DNA of 64,000 bases, taken from Nevskia sp. GTDB taxonomy: Bacteria; Pseudomonadota; Gammaproteobacteria; Nevskiales; Nevskiaceae. The DNA lies in assembly GCA_031291075.1 (NCBI GenBank), contig JARLJS010000038.1, forward strand, positions 1 through 64,000. The letters run 5' to 3'. Below the pieces are notes generated by a model. That model was not told where the DNA came from. It searched no databases and saw only the letters and a program-made list of their open reading frames with translations. Shown piece after piece: positions 8,250 to 16,444 of the stretch. Each line of letters opens with the position of its first letter. The first letter of the stretch is position 1. Both the position numbers and the translations under genes were made by a program.

Positions 8250-9785
8250 ATGGACACGAACTGCGGCGCACACTCGTCTTCTCGCCGCGACTTCCTGGTC
8301 AAGGCCGGCATCGGCTCCGCCGCGGCGTTGGCCGCCGGCGCGCTGCCGGCGCGCGTCGCCGCCCAGGCCGCCATCGCGGCGGAAGACCCGCTGGCACTGT
8401 CGGTGACGCAGATCGCGCAGCGGCTCCGCCAGCGGCAGATCAGCGCGGTGGAACTGGTGAACCGCTGCTACGCGCGTATCGACCAGGTCAACCCGAAAAT
8501 CAACGCTGTCGTCGCCATCTGCCGCGAGCGCGCACTGGCGGAGGCCAAGGCCGCCGACGAGGCGCTGGCCGCCGGCAAACCGCTCGGCCCGCTGCACGGC
8601 GTGCCGTTCACCATCAAGGACTCGTTCGACACCGAGGGCGTGGTCAGCACCGGCGGCACGCTGGGACGCAGGGGCTATGTGCCGGGCAAGGACGCCACCG
8701 TGGTGGCGCGGGTGCGCAAGGCCGGCGGCATCCTGCTGGGCAAGACCAATACGCCCGAGTTCACCCTCGGCGGCGCCGCGCGCGAAACCTACAACCTGCT
8801 GTTCGGCCAGACCTACAATCCCTACAACACCGCGTACCTGTGCTCGGGCTCCTCCGGTGGTGCCGGCGCCACCGTCGCCGCCTGCGGCGCCTACTTCGAC
8901 CTCGGCTCCGACTACGGCGGCTCGATCCGCGGGCCGGCCTTCGCCAACGGCATCGCGGGCCTGAAGCCCACCTACGGCCGCTCGCCGCGCACCGGCCATA
9001 TCGTCGGCTACGGCGGGCCCTTCGACAGCTTCCAGGAGACCGGCCCGCTCGCCCGCCGCGTCGAGGACCTGTACCTGCTGCTGTCGATCATCGGCGGCCC
9101 CGACGGTTTCGACGCCGCCATGGCGCCGGTGCCGCTCGGCGACCCGGCCAGGGTGGACCTGAAATCCCTGCGCGTCGCCTGGTACACCGACAACGGCACG
9201 GTGCAGGCTTCGACCGAGGTGCAGCAGCTGGTGCAGCGCTGCGTCGGTTATTTCTCCGATCTCGGCTGCAAGGTGACCGCGGACCGGCCGCCGAAGTTCA
9301 AGCAGCTGGCCGAAACGCGCGCGAAGTTCAGCAGCGCCGACGGCGGCGATCACATGCGGCGCATGCTCAAGCGTCATGGCACCAGCCAGGCCTCGCCCGG
9401 CCTGAACCTTGGCGACGGCGTCGGCGTGCCGAGCGCGGACTTCACCCGCCTGTGCGAGGAGATGGACGCGATCAAGAGCGAGCAGCTGGCCTGGTTCGAG
9501 CAATACGACCTGATCCTTTGCCCGGTGACGGTGCGCGCGCCGCAGAGGGTGCCGGCGGAATACGTGCTGCCGCCCGAGCGCGGCGCCGGCTACGGCGGCA
9601 TGACCAGCGAGTACAACACCACCGGCTGGCCGGCCGGCGTGGTGCGCGCCGGCACTTCCGTCGACGAGCCGGGGCTGCCGCTCGGCGTCCACGTCGTCGG
9701 CCAGCCCTGGCGCGACGACGTGGTGCTGGCGGCGATGGCCTACATCGAGCACCAGAGCGGCGGCTGGCAGAAACCACCGCTCTGA
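8250..9785 (+). CDS. Tat-exported amidase-signature hydrolase, subtype A (copy 3)
   Basis: A 511-aa AS-family amidase with a Tat signal (SRRDFLVKAG, Arg12-Arg13) matching the gene at 3494. The triad is Lys123, cis-Ser201 (GSSGGAG) and Ser225 (YGGSIRGP). It starts at 8250, 16 nt after the previous stop; upstream in-frame Met codons lie inside that gene. Last of the six Tat amidases; the next gene (9811) switches to the long Sec-exported form. Subtype A copies share the segments NRCYARID near residue 70 and TSEYNTTGWPAG near the C-terminus. Confidence 0.92.
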   Translation: MDTNCGAHSSSRRDFLVKAGIGSAAALAAGALPARVAAQAAIAAEDPLALSVTQIAQRLRQRQISAVELVNRCYARIDQVNPKINAVVAICRERALAEAKAADEALAAGKPLGPLHGVPFTIKDSFDTEGVVSTGGTLGRRGYVPGKDATVVARVRKAGGILLGKTNTPEFTLGGAARETYNLLFGQTYNPYNTAYLCSGSSGGAGATVAACGAYFDLGSDYGGSIRGPAFANGIAGLKPTYGRSPRTGHIVGYGGPFDSFQETGPLARRVEDLYLLLSIIGGPDGFDAAMAPVPLGDPARVDLKSLRVAWYTDNGTVQASTEVQQLVQRCVGYFSDLGCKVTADRPPKFKQLAETRAKFSSADGGDHMRRMLKRHGTSQASPGLNLGDGVGVPSADFTRLCEEMDAIKSEQLAWFEQYDLILCPVTVRAPQRVPAEYVLPPERGAGYGGMTSEYNTTGWPAGVVRAGTSVDEPGLPLGVHVVGQPWRDDVVLAAMAYIEHQSGGWQKPPL

Positions 9786-9810
9786 CCCGCCTTTCAACTC
9801 CAACCGACCG

Positions 9811-11856
9811 ATGAGTTCCGACGCCATGCGTGACCGACTGCACCGCTCCCTGTTGGCCTTCGCCTGTTCGGCCCTGCTCGCCGGCATAGCGGTCAGCACC
9901 GCCGAAGCCGCGCCGGCCGGCAACCCCGGCGCCAAAGCGGCGAAGTCCGGCTTTCACCTGCAGGAAGCCACCATCGCCGATGTCCAGCAGGCGATCAAGG
10001 CGCACCGGATCACTTCCACCCAGCTGGTGCACCTGTACCTCGACCGCATTCACGCCTACAACGGCCAGTGCGTGAAGGCGCCGCAGGGCATCCTCGGACC
10101 AGTCGAGACCATCCCGCACGCCGGCCAGCTCAACGCCCTGCTTACGCTCAACCTGCGGCCGGCGGCGCGCAAGGCGCTGGGCTTCGACGAGCGCAAGGCG
10201 CGCAGCCTGACCGACCCGGCCGACGCCGACGCGGCGATGCCCGACGCGCTTGAAGTGGCCGCCGCCCAGGACCGCTATTTCGCCAGGACCGGCAAGCTGG
10301 TGGGACCGCTGCACGGGGTGGTGGTGTCGATCAAGGACCAGTACGACACCTACGACATGCGCTCCACCTCGGGTGCCGACGCCGCCTACGCCAACGACCG
10401 TCCGCCGCACGACTCGGCGGTGGCCAAGCGCCTGCGCGACGCCGGGGCGATCGTGCTGGCCAAGGCCAACATGGGCGAATACGCCGGCGGCGACCGCAGC
10501 TCGTTCGGCGGGCCGCTGTGCAATCCCTACGACACCGAGCGAAGCCCGGGCCGCTCCAGCGGCGGCTCCGGCTCGTCGGTGGCAGCCAACCTGGTGATGT
10601 GCTCGATCGGCGAGGAATCCGGCCCCTCGGTACGCAACCCGTCCAAGAACAACAACGTTGTGGGCCTCGCTCCCACCCAGGAGTTGGTCAGCCGCGCCGG
10701 CATGATCCCGGCGTCGTTCATGAACGACCGTGTCGGCCCGATCTGCCGCAGCGTCACCGACGTGGTACGCATCCTGGACGTGATTGCGGGCTACGATCCC
10801 CGCGATCCGCTCACCGCCTTCGGCGACGGCCGCAAGCCACCCAAACCGTATTTGAGCTACACGCAGGGCGCCAGCCTCAAGGGCGTGCGCATCGGCGTGA
10901 TGCGCGAGTACATGAACAAGGAGCTGTTCACCAAGGCCGACGAGCAGAGCATCGACATCGTCGAGCGCGGCATCGACGACCTGCGCAAGCTCGGCGCCAC
11001 CGTGATCGACCCAGGGCCCGGCGGCGCGCTGTTCCAGGACTGCGTGCGCAAGTACGCGGCGCCGGCCGAGAGCGCCATGTTCGTCAAGCAGTTCCCTAAG
11101 CTGTTCCCGGTCGACGCGGCCGGCAAGCCCGCCGGGGACTACATTCCGCAGCTGGTCGACCTGTGGGCTGATCCGTCGCAGTTCCCGGACGGCCCCAGCA
11201 TCCGCGAGCTGGCACCCGAGCGAACCACGGGCGAAGGACGTTACGCGCTCGACGTATACCTGCGGGAGCGCGGCGATGCCGATATCAAATCCACCGCCGA
11301 CCTGATCGGGAAGTCGAACTTCTACACCGACATCCACGAAGACTCCGGCTTCAGCGACAAGAAGAAGGGCCTGGAGAACAAGTACGCCGACAAGACCCTG
11401 GACCTGTCCAACCGCCTGCAGATGCGCTTCGCCTTGCAGCAGGTGACGCTGCAGTGCATGGCAATGCAGAACCTCGACGCGGTCACCTACCCGACCGGCA
11501 ACATCCCGGCGCCAAAGCTCGGCGCGCCCACCGAGCCGACCGTCAACGGCCGCTCGGCGCTGGCCTGGACCCTGCTCGGCGCCAACGGCTTCCCGGCGAT
11601 CACCGTCCCTGCCGGATTTACCACCGAAGTCTATGACCGCGTGCGCGATGCGCAGCCGGCCGACGCCGCCGGCCCCAAGGCGAAACCGACTGCCAGCCTG
11701 GTCGGCCCGGTGGCGGCGCGGCTGCCAGTGGGCATCGATTTCCTCGGGCGGCCGTTCGACGAACCCAAGCTGTTGCACATCGCCGCCGCCTACGAGGCCG
11801 CCACCCGGCACCGCGAAGCGCCGCGGGATTTCGCGCCGCTGCCGAGCGAACCGTAG
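9811..11856 (+). CDS. Exported long-form amidase-signature hydrolase
   Basis: A 681-aa AS-family protein, about 150 residues longer than the usual bacterial amidase. A Sec-type signal (hydrophobic core LLAFACSALLAGIA, likely cleavage after AEA) precedes the EATIADVQQAI motif that opens all the Sec-exported amidases here. The extra length is a segment after the first helices (YNGQCVKAPQGI to ALEVAAAQD) and a C-terminal variable region. The triad is Lys175 (VSIKDQYDT), cis-Ser249 (RSSGGSGS) and Ser273. The nucleophile motif reads GPSVRNP instead of GGSIRGP, so the oxyanion loop is altered. Start 9811 is preferred; an ATG at 9826 is possible. It lies 25 nt after the Tat array and may belong to the same transcript. 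The closest relatives in view are the genes at 43119, 46201, 48238 and 62880. Confidence 0.92.
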   Translation: MSSDAMRDRLHRSLLAFACSALLAGIAVSTAEAAPAGNPGAKAAKSGFHLQEATIADVQQAIKAHRITSTQLVHLYLDRIHAYNGQCVKAPQGILGPVETIPHAGQLNALLTLNLRPAARKALGFDERKARSLTDPADADAAMPDALEVAAAQDRYFARTGKLVGPLHGVVVSIKDQYDTYDMRSTSGADAAYANDRPPHDSAVAKRLRDAGAIVLAKANMGEYAGGDRSSFGGPLCNPYDTERSPGRSSGGSGSSVAANLVMCSIGEESGPSVRNPSKNNNVVGLAPTQELVSRAGMIPASFMNDRVGPICRSVTDVVRILDVIAGYDPRDPLTAFGDGRKPPKPYLSYTQGASLKGVRIGVMREYMNKELFTKADEQSIDIVERGIDDLRKLGATVIDPGPGGALFQDCVRKYAAPAESAMFVKQFPKLFPVDAAGKPAGDYIPQLVDLWADPSQFPDGPSIRELAPERTTGEGRYALDVYLRERGDADIKSTADLIGKSNFYTDIHEDSGFSDKKKGLENKYADKTLDLSNRLQMRFALQQVTLQCMAMQNLDAVTYPTGNIPAPKLGAPTEPTVNGRSALAWTLLGANGFPAITVPAGFTTEVYDRVRDAQPADAAGPKAKPTASLVGPVAARLPVGIDFLGRPFDEPKLLHIAAAYEAATRHREAPRDFAPLPSEP

Positions 11857-11866
11857 CCGCCCTTCA

Positions 11867-11894
11867 GGTAGGGGCCGGCGGGCGCCCCACGTCT
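11867..11894 (+). promoter_or_regulatory. GGTAGGG-N16-CGTCT element
   Basis: GGTAGGG (11867-11873), 16 nt, CGTCT (11890-11894), about 125 nt before the ATG at 12019. Perfect match to the shared two-box element; it resembles an ECF-type -35/-10 promoter in spacing. The start lies in non-coding DNA between two amidase genes. Confidence 0.6.
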
Positions 11895-11908
11895 CATCAG
11901 GCGAGGCT

Positions 11909-11934
11909 GGCATGCGAGCAACGCATCGCATGCC
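11909..11934 (+). other. leader hairpin GGCATGCGA / TCGCATGCC
   Basis: A perfect 9-bp inverted repeat with an 8-nt loop between the promoter-like element at 11867 and the start codon at 12019. The same GCATGCGA-N8-TCGCATGC core recurs in the terminator at 13785, after the stop of the same gene. It would form in the leader RNA if transcription begins at the upstream element. Confidence 0.4.
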
Positions 11935-12018
11935 GCCATCCACCGACGAGTCGTGCGAGCCATGCGCCACCCCAATCGCGTTGCAATCACAGCGGCAGCG
12001 TCCACCGCGGACTGAACG

Positions 12019-13608
12019 ATGCGCCGCCTCGCCATCCCGCTGTTTGCCTGCTGCGTAGCCCTGTCCGCTCCCGCGCATGCGCTGGCGGTGGAGGAAGCCA
12101 GCATCGCCGATCTGCAGGACGCCTATCGCGACGGCAGGCTGAGCGCGCACCAGGTGGTGGCGGCCTACCTCGAACGCATCGCGGCCTACGACAAGAAAGG
12201 TCCGTACATCAACTCCTTCATCACGGTGAACCCCAAGGCGCTGGAGGAGGCCGACGCGGCCGACGCGCGCTACAAGGCATCCGGCAAGTTCATCGGACCG
12301 CTGCACGGCATTCCGGTGGTGCTCAAGGACAACCTGGACGCCGTCGGCATGCCCATGACCAGCGGCTTCCAGGGCTGGAAGAACTATTTCCCGCCGAGCG
12401 ACGCACCGCTGGTGGCGAAGATCAAGGCGGCCGGCGGCATCATCATGGGCAAGACCTCGTTGTCCGAGTTCGCCAAGGGCGGCGGCGACAACATCAACTC
12501 AGTGCTGCCCGGCTTTGCCCGCAATCCGTACAACACCGCCTTCGCCACCGGCGGTTCCTCCGGCGGCAGCGCCGCCGCGCTGGCGGCCAGCTTCGCCGTG
12601 GTCGGCATCGGCACCGATACCGGCGGCTCGGTGCGCATGCCCTCGGCACACAACGCGCTGGTGGGCCTGCGCCCCACCGTTGGCCTGGTGTCGCGCACCG
12701 GCGTGGTGCCGCTGGACAGCGTGCGCGACACCGCCGGACCGATGGCGCGCAGCGTCACCGACCTGGCGATCCTGCTCGACGTGATCGCCGGCCCGGATCC
12801 GCAGGACGCGGCCACCGAGCGCAGCAAGGGCCACATTCCCAGGAGCTACCTGCCCTACCTGAAAAAGGACGGCTTGGCCGGCGCGCGGCTCGGCGTGCTA
12901 CGCCAAGTGTTCAACCCGAAGGTCACCGATCCGACGATCATCGCCAACTTCGACAAGACCATCGCCGAACTGAAGGCCGCCGGCGCGGAGATCGTCGATC
13001 CGCTGGTGGTGCCGGAGCTTGACACCATCCCGCGTCCGCCGCAGACCAACGCGGAATTCAAGACCGATCTTACCCGCTGGATCTCCCAGCATCCCGGCGT
13101 ACCTTATCCCTCGATCAGGCAGATCGCCGAATCGAAACTGGTCCATCCGCTGCACCAGCAGAGCTTCGACCAGGCGGTGGATGCGCTGCCGGCCGACCAG
13201 GATCCGGCCACCATCGAGGGCCGCAAGAACGAGCAGCGCTTCCGCGAAGCCTTCCTGAAAGCGATGGACGCGGCCAAGGTGGATGCACTGGTATTCCCCA
13301 CCTGGGCCCAGCTGCCGGCCGTCAACGGCGACCGCAACACGCAGATCGCGGACGACCCGCAGCCGGCTCCGCATGCCGGGCCGACGCACCTGGGCAGCAG
13401 CCTGACCTTCGTCGGCAGCATGTTGCAGTGGCCGGCCCTGTCGGTGCCCAACGGCTATCTTGGCCAGGGCCTGCCGGCGGGCCTGCAGTTCCAGGCCAGG
13501 GCCTGGGACGAAGGCAAGGTCATCCAGTACGCCTACGCCTACGAGCAGGCCACTCACTACCGCCGCCCGCCGGCCACCGTGCCGCCGCTGGCGGCCTCAC
13601 AGCCCTGA
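12019..13608 (+). CDS. Sec-exported amidase-signature hydrolase (529 aa)
   Basis: A 529-aa AS-family amidase with a Sec signal (MRRLAIPLFACCVALSAPAHA, cleavage probably after AHA). The triad is Lys103 (VVLKDNLD), cis-Ser180 (GSSGGSAA) and Ser204 (TGGSVRMP), a textbook set. The sequence around the active site (GTDTGGSVRMPSAHN, GLRPTVGLVSRTG) is close to exported peptide amidases and to enantioselective amidases, so peptide C-terminal amides are one possible substrate; that is inference. It is separated from the preceding amidase by 160 nt carrying its own promoter-like element and hairpin, so it is probably transcribed separately. Two hairpins follow it at 13785 and 13854. Confidence 0.92.
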   Translation: MRRLAIPLFACCVALSAPAHALAVEEASIADLQDAYRDGRLSAHQVVAAYLERIAAYDKKGPYINSFITVNPKALEEADAADARYKASGKFIGPLHGIPVVLKDNLDAVGMPMTSGFQGWKNYFPPSDAPLVAKIKAAGGIIMGKTSLSEFAKGGGDNINSVLPGFARNPYNTAFATGGSSGGSAAALAASFAVVGIGTDTGGSVRMPSAHNALVGLRPTVGLVSRTGVVPLDSVRDTAGPMARSVTDLAILLDVIAGPDPQDAATERSKGHIPRSYLPYLKKDGLAGARLGVLRQVFNPKVTDPTIIANFDKTIAELKAAGAEIVDPLVVPELDTIPRPPQTNAEFKTDLTRWISQHPGVPYPSIRQIAESKLVHPLHQQSFDQAVDALPADQDPATIEGRKNEQRFREAFLKAMDAAKVDALVFPTWAQLPAVNGDRNTQIADDPQPAPHAGPTHLGSSLTFVGSMLQWPALSVPNGYLGQGLPAGLQFQARAWDEGKVIQYAYAYEQATHYRRPPATVPPLAASQP

Positions 13609-13784
13609 CCGGAGGCCGGATCCACCATGCATGCGCACGCCACGTTCCGGCTCACACGCAGATCCCCGCGCCCCGGCCTGGGCGCCAACCGCATCTCATC
13701 CGCACCTACCTTGCAGGCTGCGGGGAGCCGTCCTGCTGGCAGAACGAACTCGGCCGCTGCGCGGCGAGCTGCCGCAAGACACTG

Positions 13785-13827
13785 CCCGGCGCATGCGACG
13801 TCGACATCGCATGCGCCGGGAATTTTC
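13785..13827 (+). terminator. strong hairpin terminator, 14-bp perfect stem
   Basis: Arms 13785-13798 (CCCGGCGCATGCGA) and 13807-13820 are perfect reverse complements with an 8-nt loop, followed by AATTTTC. The GC-rich stem plus T tract fits an intrinsic terminator for the amidase gene ending at 13608, although the T tract is short. Confidence 0.7.
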
Positions 13828-13853
13828 TACAGCCACGATCATTAGTGAGGGTT

Positions 13854-13895
13854 CGGCCGGGCGTCTCTACTCCGGAGCTAAGCCCGGCCGTCTTT
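13854..13895 (+). terminator. second hairpin with T tract
   Basis: Arms CGGCCGGGC (13854-13862) and GCCCGGCCG (13882-13890) pair perfectly around a 19-nt loop and are followed by TCTTTT. It sits 34 nt after the first hairpin, so it may back up termination, or the structure may lie in the leader of the gene at 13979. Confidence 0.5.
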
Positions 13896-13978
13896 TACCA
13901 CAGGCATGCCGCACACGGGAAACAGCCGGTTGGCACGAGGCTTGGTTGTCTTTTCCCAAGCGCCTGGATGAACCCGCG

Positions 13979-14896
13979 ATGATCGATTTCGGAACCACGT
14001 CACAGCGCTTCTACGCCGATCTGTTCGAAAAGAGCGTGCATCTGCGCAAGGGAGCGTTCCTGCAGCGGCCGTACACCTGGCCGGACCTCGACCTGCTACT
14101 CGAGCAGATGGAGCCGGCCGAACCGTTCTTCCGCCTGTTCGGCAAGGGGCCGCTGCCGCCGGACACCTACTCCGAGGAAGTGCAGGAACTCGGCCTGCGC
14201 CGCCGGCGGTTGATCCGCAGCCGCTTCGACGCCCTGCTGGCCGAGGGCGCCACCCTGGTGCTCAACCGGCTGGAGGTCTTTTCGCCGCCGTCCCGGCGCC
14301 TGTGCGCCGAAGTGGGGCGCTTCACCGGCCAGCAGACCACTGCCAACGGCTACGTCAGCTTCGGGGGCGAGGGCACTTTCGGCCAGCACTGGGACGTACA
14401 CGACGTGTTCGCCTGCCAACTCATCGGCCGCAAGCGCTGGCGGGTCTACCCGCCGACGCTTCCCTACCCGCTCGCCAACCACACCAGCGACCGCAGCCCC
14501 GACCCCTGCCCGCAGTCGCCGGTGCTGGACTGCACCCTGGAGCCGGGCGACCTGCTTTACATCCCGCGCGGCTGGTGGCACCACGCCACGCCGCTCGACG
14601 TCGCCAGCTTCCATGTTTCGGTGGCCACATTCGCCCCGACCATCATGGACTACGTCCTGTGGGCCTGCGGCCGCTACCTGCCGGCGCAGCAGCTTGCCCG
14701 CAAGAGCCTGGGTGGAGGCGCCGACTGCCTCAACGAGGTCGCCGCGGTGACGCAGATGGTGGCCGCCGCCCTGCTCGACCCGAACCACGTCGCCGAGTTC
14801 ATGAAGCTGGTGATGAGCCGGCAGCACCCGCCCGAGGAGAGCGGTCCCGGCCTGCTGTCGGGGCTGGTCCTCAAACCGCCGGTAAAGAAGCCTTAA
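13979..14896 (+). CDS. JmjC/cupin-like Fe(II)/2-oxoglutarate oxygenase
   Basis: A 305-aa cytoplasmic protein of the bacterial JmjC/cupin group that includes ribosomal protein hydroxylases such as E. coli RoxA (YcfD). The metal-binding candidates are His137 and Asp139 in the QHWDVHDVF stretch and a distal His201 in the PRGWWHHATP stretch, in the right order for an Fe(II) double-stranded beta-helix. A C-terminal helical region (about residues 220-305) follows, as in this group. The frame is open further upstream to 13460, but that part overlaps the amidase gene and the terminator hairpins, so the ATG at 13979 is used; no clear Shine-Dalgarno is present. The real substrate (ribosomal protein, peptide or small molecule) cannot be told from sequence. 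It stands alone between two operons. Confidence 0.75.
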   Translation: MIDFGTTSQRFYADLFEKSVHLRKGAFLQRPYTWPDLDLLLEQMEPAEPFFRLFGKGPLPPDTYSEEVQELGLRRRRLIRSRFDALLAEGATLVLNRLEVFSPPSRRLCAEVGRFTGQQTTANGYVSFGGEGTFGQHWDVHDVFACQLIGRKRWRVYPPTLPYPLANHTSDRSPDPCPQSPVLDCTLEPGDLLYIPRGWWHHATPLDVASFHVSVATFAPTIMDYVLWACGRYLPAQQLARKSLGGGADCLNEVAAVTQMVAAALLDPNHVAEFMKLVMSRQHPPEESGPGLLSGLVLKPPVKKP

Positions 14897-14907
14897 CCGC
14901 TGTTGCG

Positions 14908-14935
14908 GGTAGGGGGCGGCCACCAGGCGCCGTCT
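14908..14935 (+). promoter_or_regulatory. GGTAGGG-N16-CGTCT element ahead of the RND efflux operon
   Basis: GGTAGGG (14908-14914), 16 nt, CGTCT (14931-14935), about 200 nt before the ATG at 15138. It begins 11 nt after the stop of the JmjC-like gene. Perfect match to both boxes. It links the efflux operon to the amidase units. Confidence 0.55.
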
Positions 14936-15137
14936 GTTTCCTCAGTACGCAAATAAACCCGTCCGGTACGCCTTCCCTGTCGCTCGCCGCCGGGCGTGCG
15001 GCGGAACCCGTGCCCGCAGTGATCGCAACGCCCGGCCTTCGCGGCGCGGCGGGCCCGGCGGCGGCACCGGCCGCGTACAGGCGGTACGCCCTCATCGCTT
15101 GCGGATGGTTATGACCGTTCAAACCAGAGAAGACAAA

Positions 15138-16412
15138 ATGCGGGTGGAGCGGCCGAGCTGGCTGGCGAAACGCCGCAAGTGGCTCATCCCTGCACTGATC
15201 ATCGACGCGGCCATCATCGTCGTCATCGCGGTGGTGTGGGTGCTGCACGCCACGCCTTCCCAGGCACAGGCCAAGGCGCCGCGTGCCGGCGCCGGCGGCA
15301 TGCCGGTGGTGGCGGCACCGGCGGCGAAAAGCGACATCGAGGTCTCGCTCGACGCGCTGGGCACGGTGACGCCGCTGGCCACGGTCACCATCAAGCCGCA
15401 GGTCAGCGGCCAGCTCATGCAGCTGGCCTTCCAGGAAGGCCAGCTGGTGCAGAAGAACGACTTTCTGGCGCAGATCGATCCGCGCCCGTTCCAGGCCGCG
15501 CTGATGCAGGCCGAAGGCCAGCTCGCGCGCGACCAGGCGCAGCTCGAGGAGGCGCGGATCGACCTAAAACGCTACGAAACCCTGGTGGCGCAGGACTCCA
15601 TCGCGCAGCAGCAGTACGACGCGCAGAAGGCCACCGTTCATCAGGACGAGGGCATCGTCAAGACCGATCAGGCGGCTATCGACACCGCCAAGCTCAATCT
15701 CGCCTACAGCCACATCGTCGCCCCGCTATCCGGACGCGTCGGCCTGCGCCAGGTCGACCCCGGCAACTATGTGCAGACCAGCGACCCCAACGGCGTAGTG
15801 GTCATCACCCAGATCGATCCCATCTCGGTGATCTTCACCCTGCCGGAAGACAACGTGCAGAAGGTGCTGCAGCGCATGCAATCCGGCGCCATCCTGCAGG
15901 TCACCGCCTTCGATCGCAGCGGCGCCACCCGGCTCGCCACCGGCAAGCTGCTGACCATCGACAACCAGATCGACCCCACCACCGGCACGGTCAAGCTGCG
16001 CGCGCTGTTCGACAACAAGGAGCTGAGCCTGTTTCCCAACCAGTTCGTCAACGTCCGCCTGCTGATCGACCAACTGCATGACGCCACGGTGGTGCCGTCC
16101 TCGGCGATCCTGCGCGGCGCTCCCGGCACCTACGTCTACGTCGTCAATGCCGACAAGACAGTGGCGGTGCGCCCGGTGACGCTGGGTCCTGCACAGGGCG
16201 ACCGACAGTCGGTCACCGCCGGCCTGGAACCGGGCGACGTGGTGGTGACGGACGGGTCCGACCGCCTGAGAGAAGGCGCCAAGGTCTCGCTGCCCGGCAG
16301 CGACGAGGCCGCAGCGGGCGCCGCGGCGGGCGCGGCCGGCGGCAAGGAGCACGGCGACGGCAAGGAGAAGAAGAAGCACAAGCACAAGGACGGCGAGGCC
16401 CCCGCTCCATGA
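15138..16412 (+). CDS. mdtA: RND efflux periplasmic adaptor (MdtA-like)
   Basis: A 424-aa membrane fusion protein of the HlyD/RND adaptor family, bridging inner-membrane pump and outer-membrane channel. One N-terminal membrane anchor (about residues 14-36, LIPALIIDAAIIVVIAVVW) is followed by the biotinyl-lipoyl half motifs (GTVTPLATVTIKPQVSGQL), an alpha-hairpin (ARDQAQLEEARIDLKRYETL), and the beta-barrel (IDNQIDPTTGTVKLRA). The Lys- and His-rich C-terminus (KEKKKHKHKDGEAP) is unusual. ATG 15138 follows AGAGAAGA; ATG 15111 in frame is an alternative. It is first of four genes with 32 nt to the permease. The symbol is by similarity of the three-gene layout to E. coli mdtABC. Confidence 0.88.
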   Translation: MRVERPSWLAKRRKWLIPALIIDAAIIVVIAVVWVLHATPSQAQAKAPRAGAGGMPVVAAPAAKSDIEVSLDALGTVTPLATVTIKPQVSGQLMQLAFQEGQLVQKNDFLAQIDPRPFQAALMQAEGQLARDQAQLEEARIDLKRYETLVAQDSIAQQQYDAQKATVHQDEGIVKTDQAAIDTAKLNLAYSHIVAPLSGRVGLRQVDPGNYVQTSDPNGVVVITQIDPISVIFTLPEDNVQKVLQRMQSGAILQVTAFDRSGATRLATGKLLTIDNQIDPTTGTVKLRALFDNKELSLFPNQFVNVRLLIDQLHDATVVPSSAILRGAPGTYVYVVNADKTVAVRPVTLGPAQGDRQSVTAGLEPGDVVVTDGSDRLREGAKVSLPGSDEAAAGAAAGAAGGKEHGDGKEKKKHKHKDGEAPAP

Positions 16413-16444
16413 CCCGCGTTGCAGGTCCCCGGGACGCCGCCTGA

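Larger units (their letters stand above)
13609..13978. other. non-coding gap between amidase block and JmjC-like gene
   Basis: No ORF here has convincing start, composition or family signal. The stretch contains two strong hairpins (13785-13827 and 13854-13895) that act as the natural end of the first amidase block. No GGTNGGG/CGTCT element of correct spacing was found ahead of the next gene, although an isolated CGTCT lies at 13862. Confidence 0.6.

Noticed and set aside
306-9785. GatA subunit of the tRNA amidotransferase
   Set aside because: GatA is cytoplasmic and works with GatB and GatC; these proteins carry Tat signals and no GatB/GatC gene is present.
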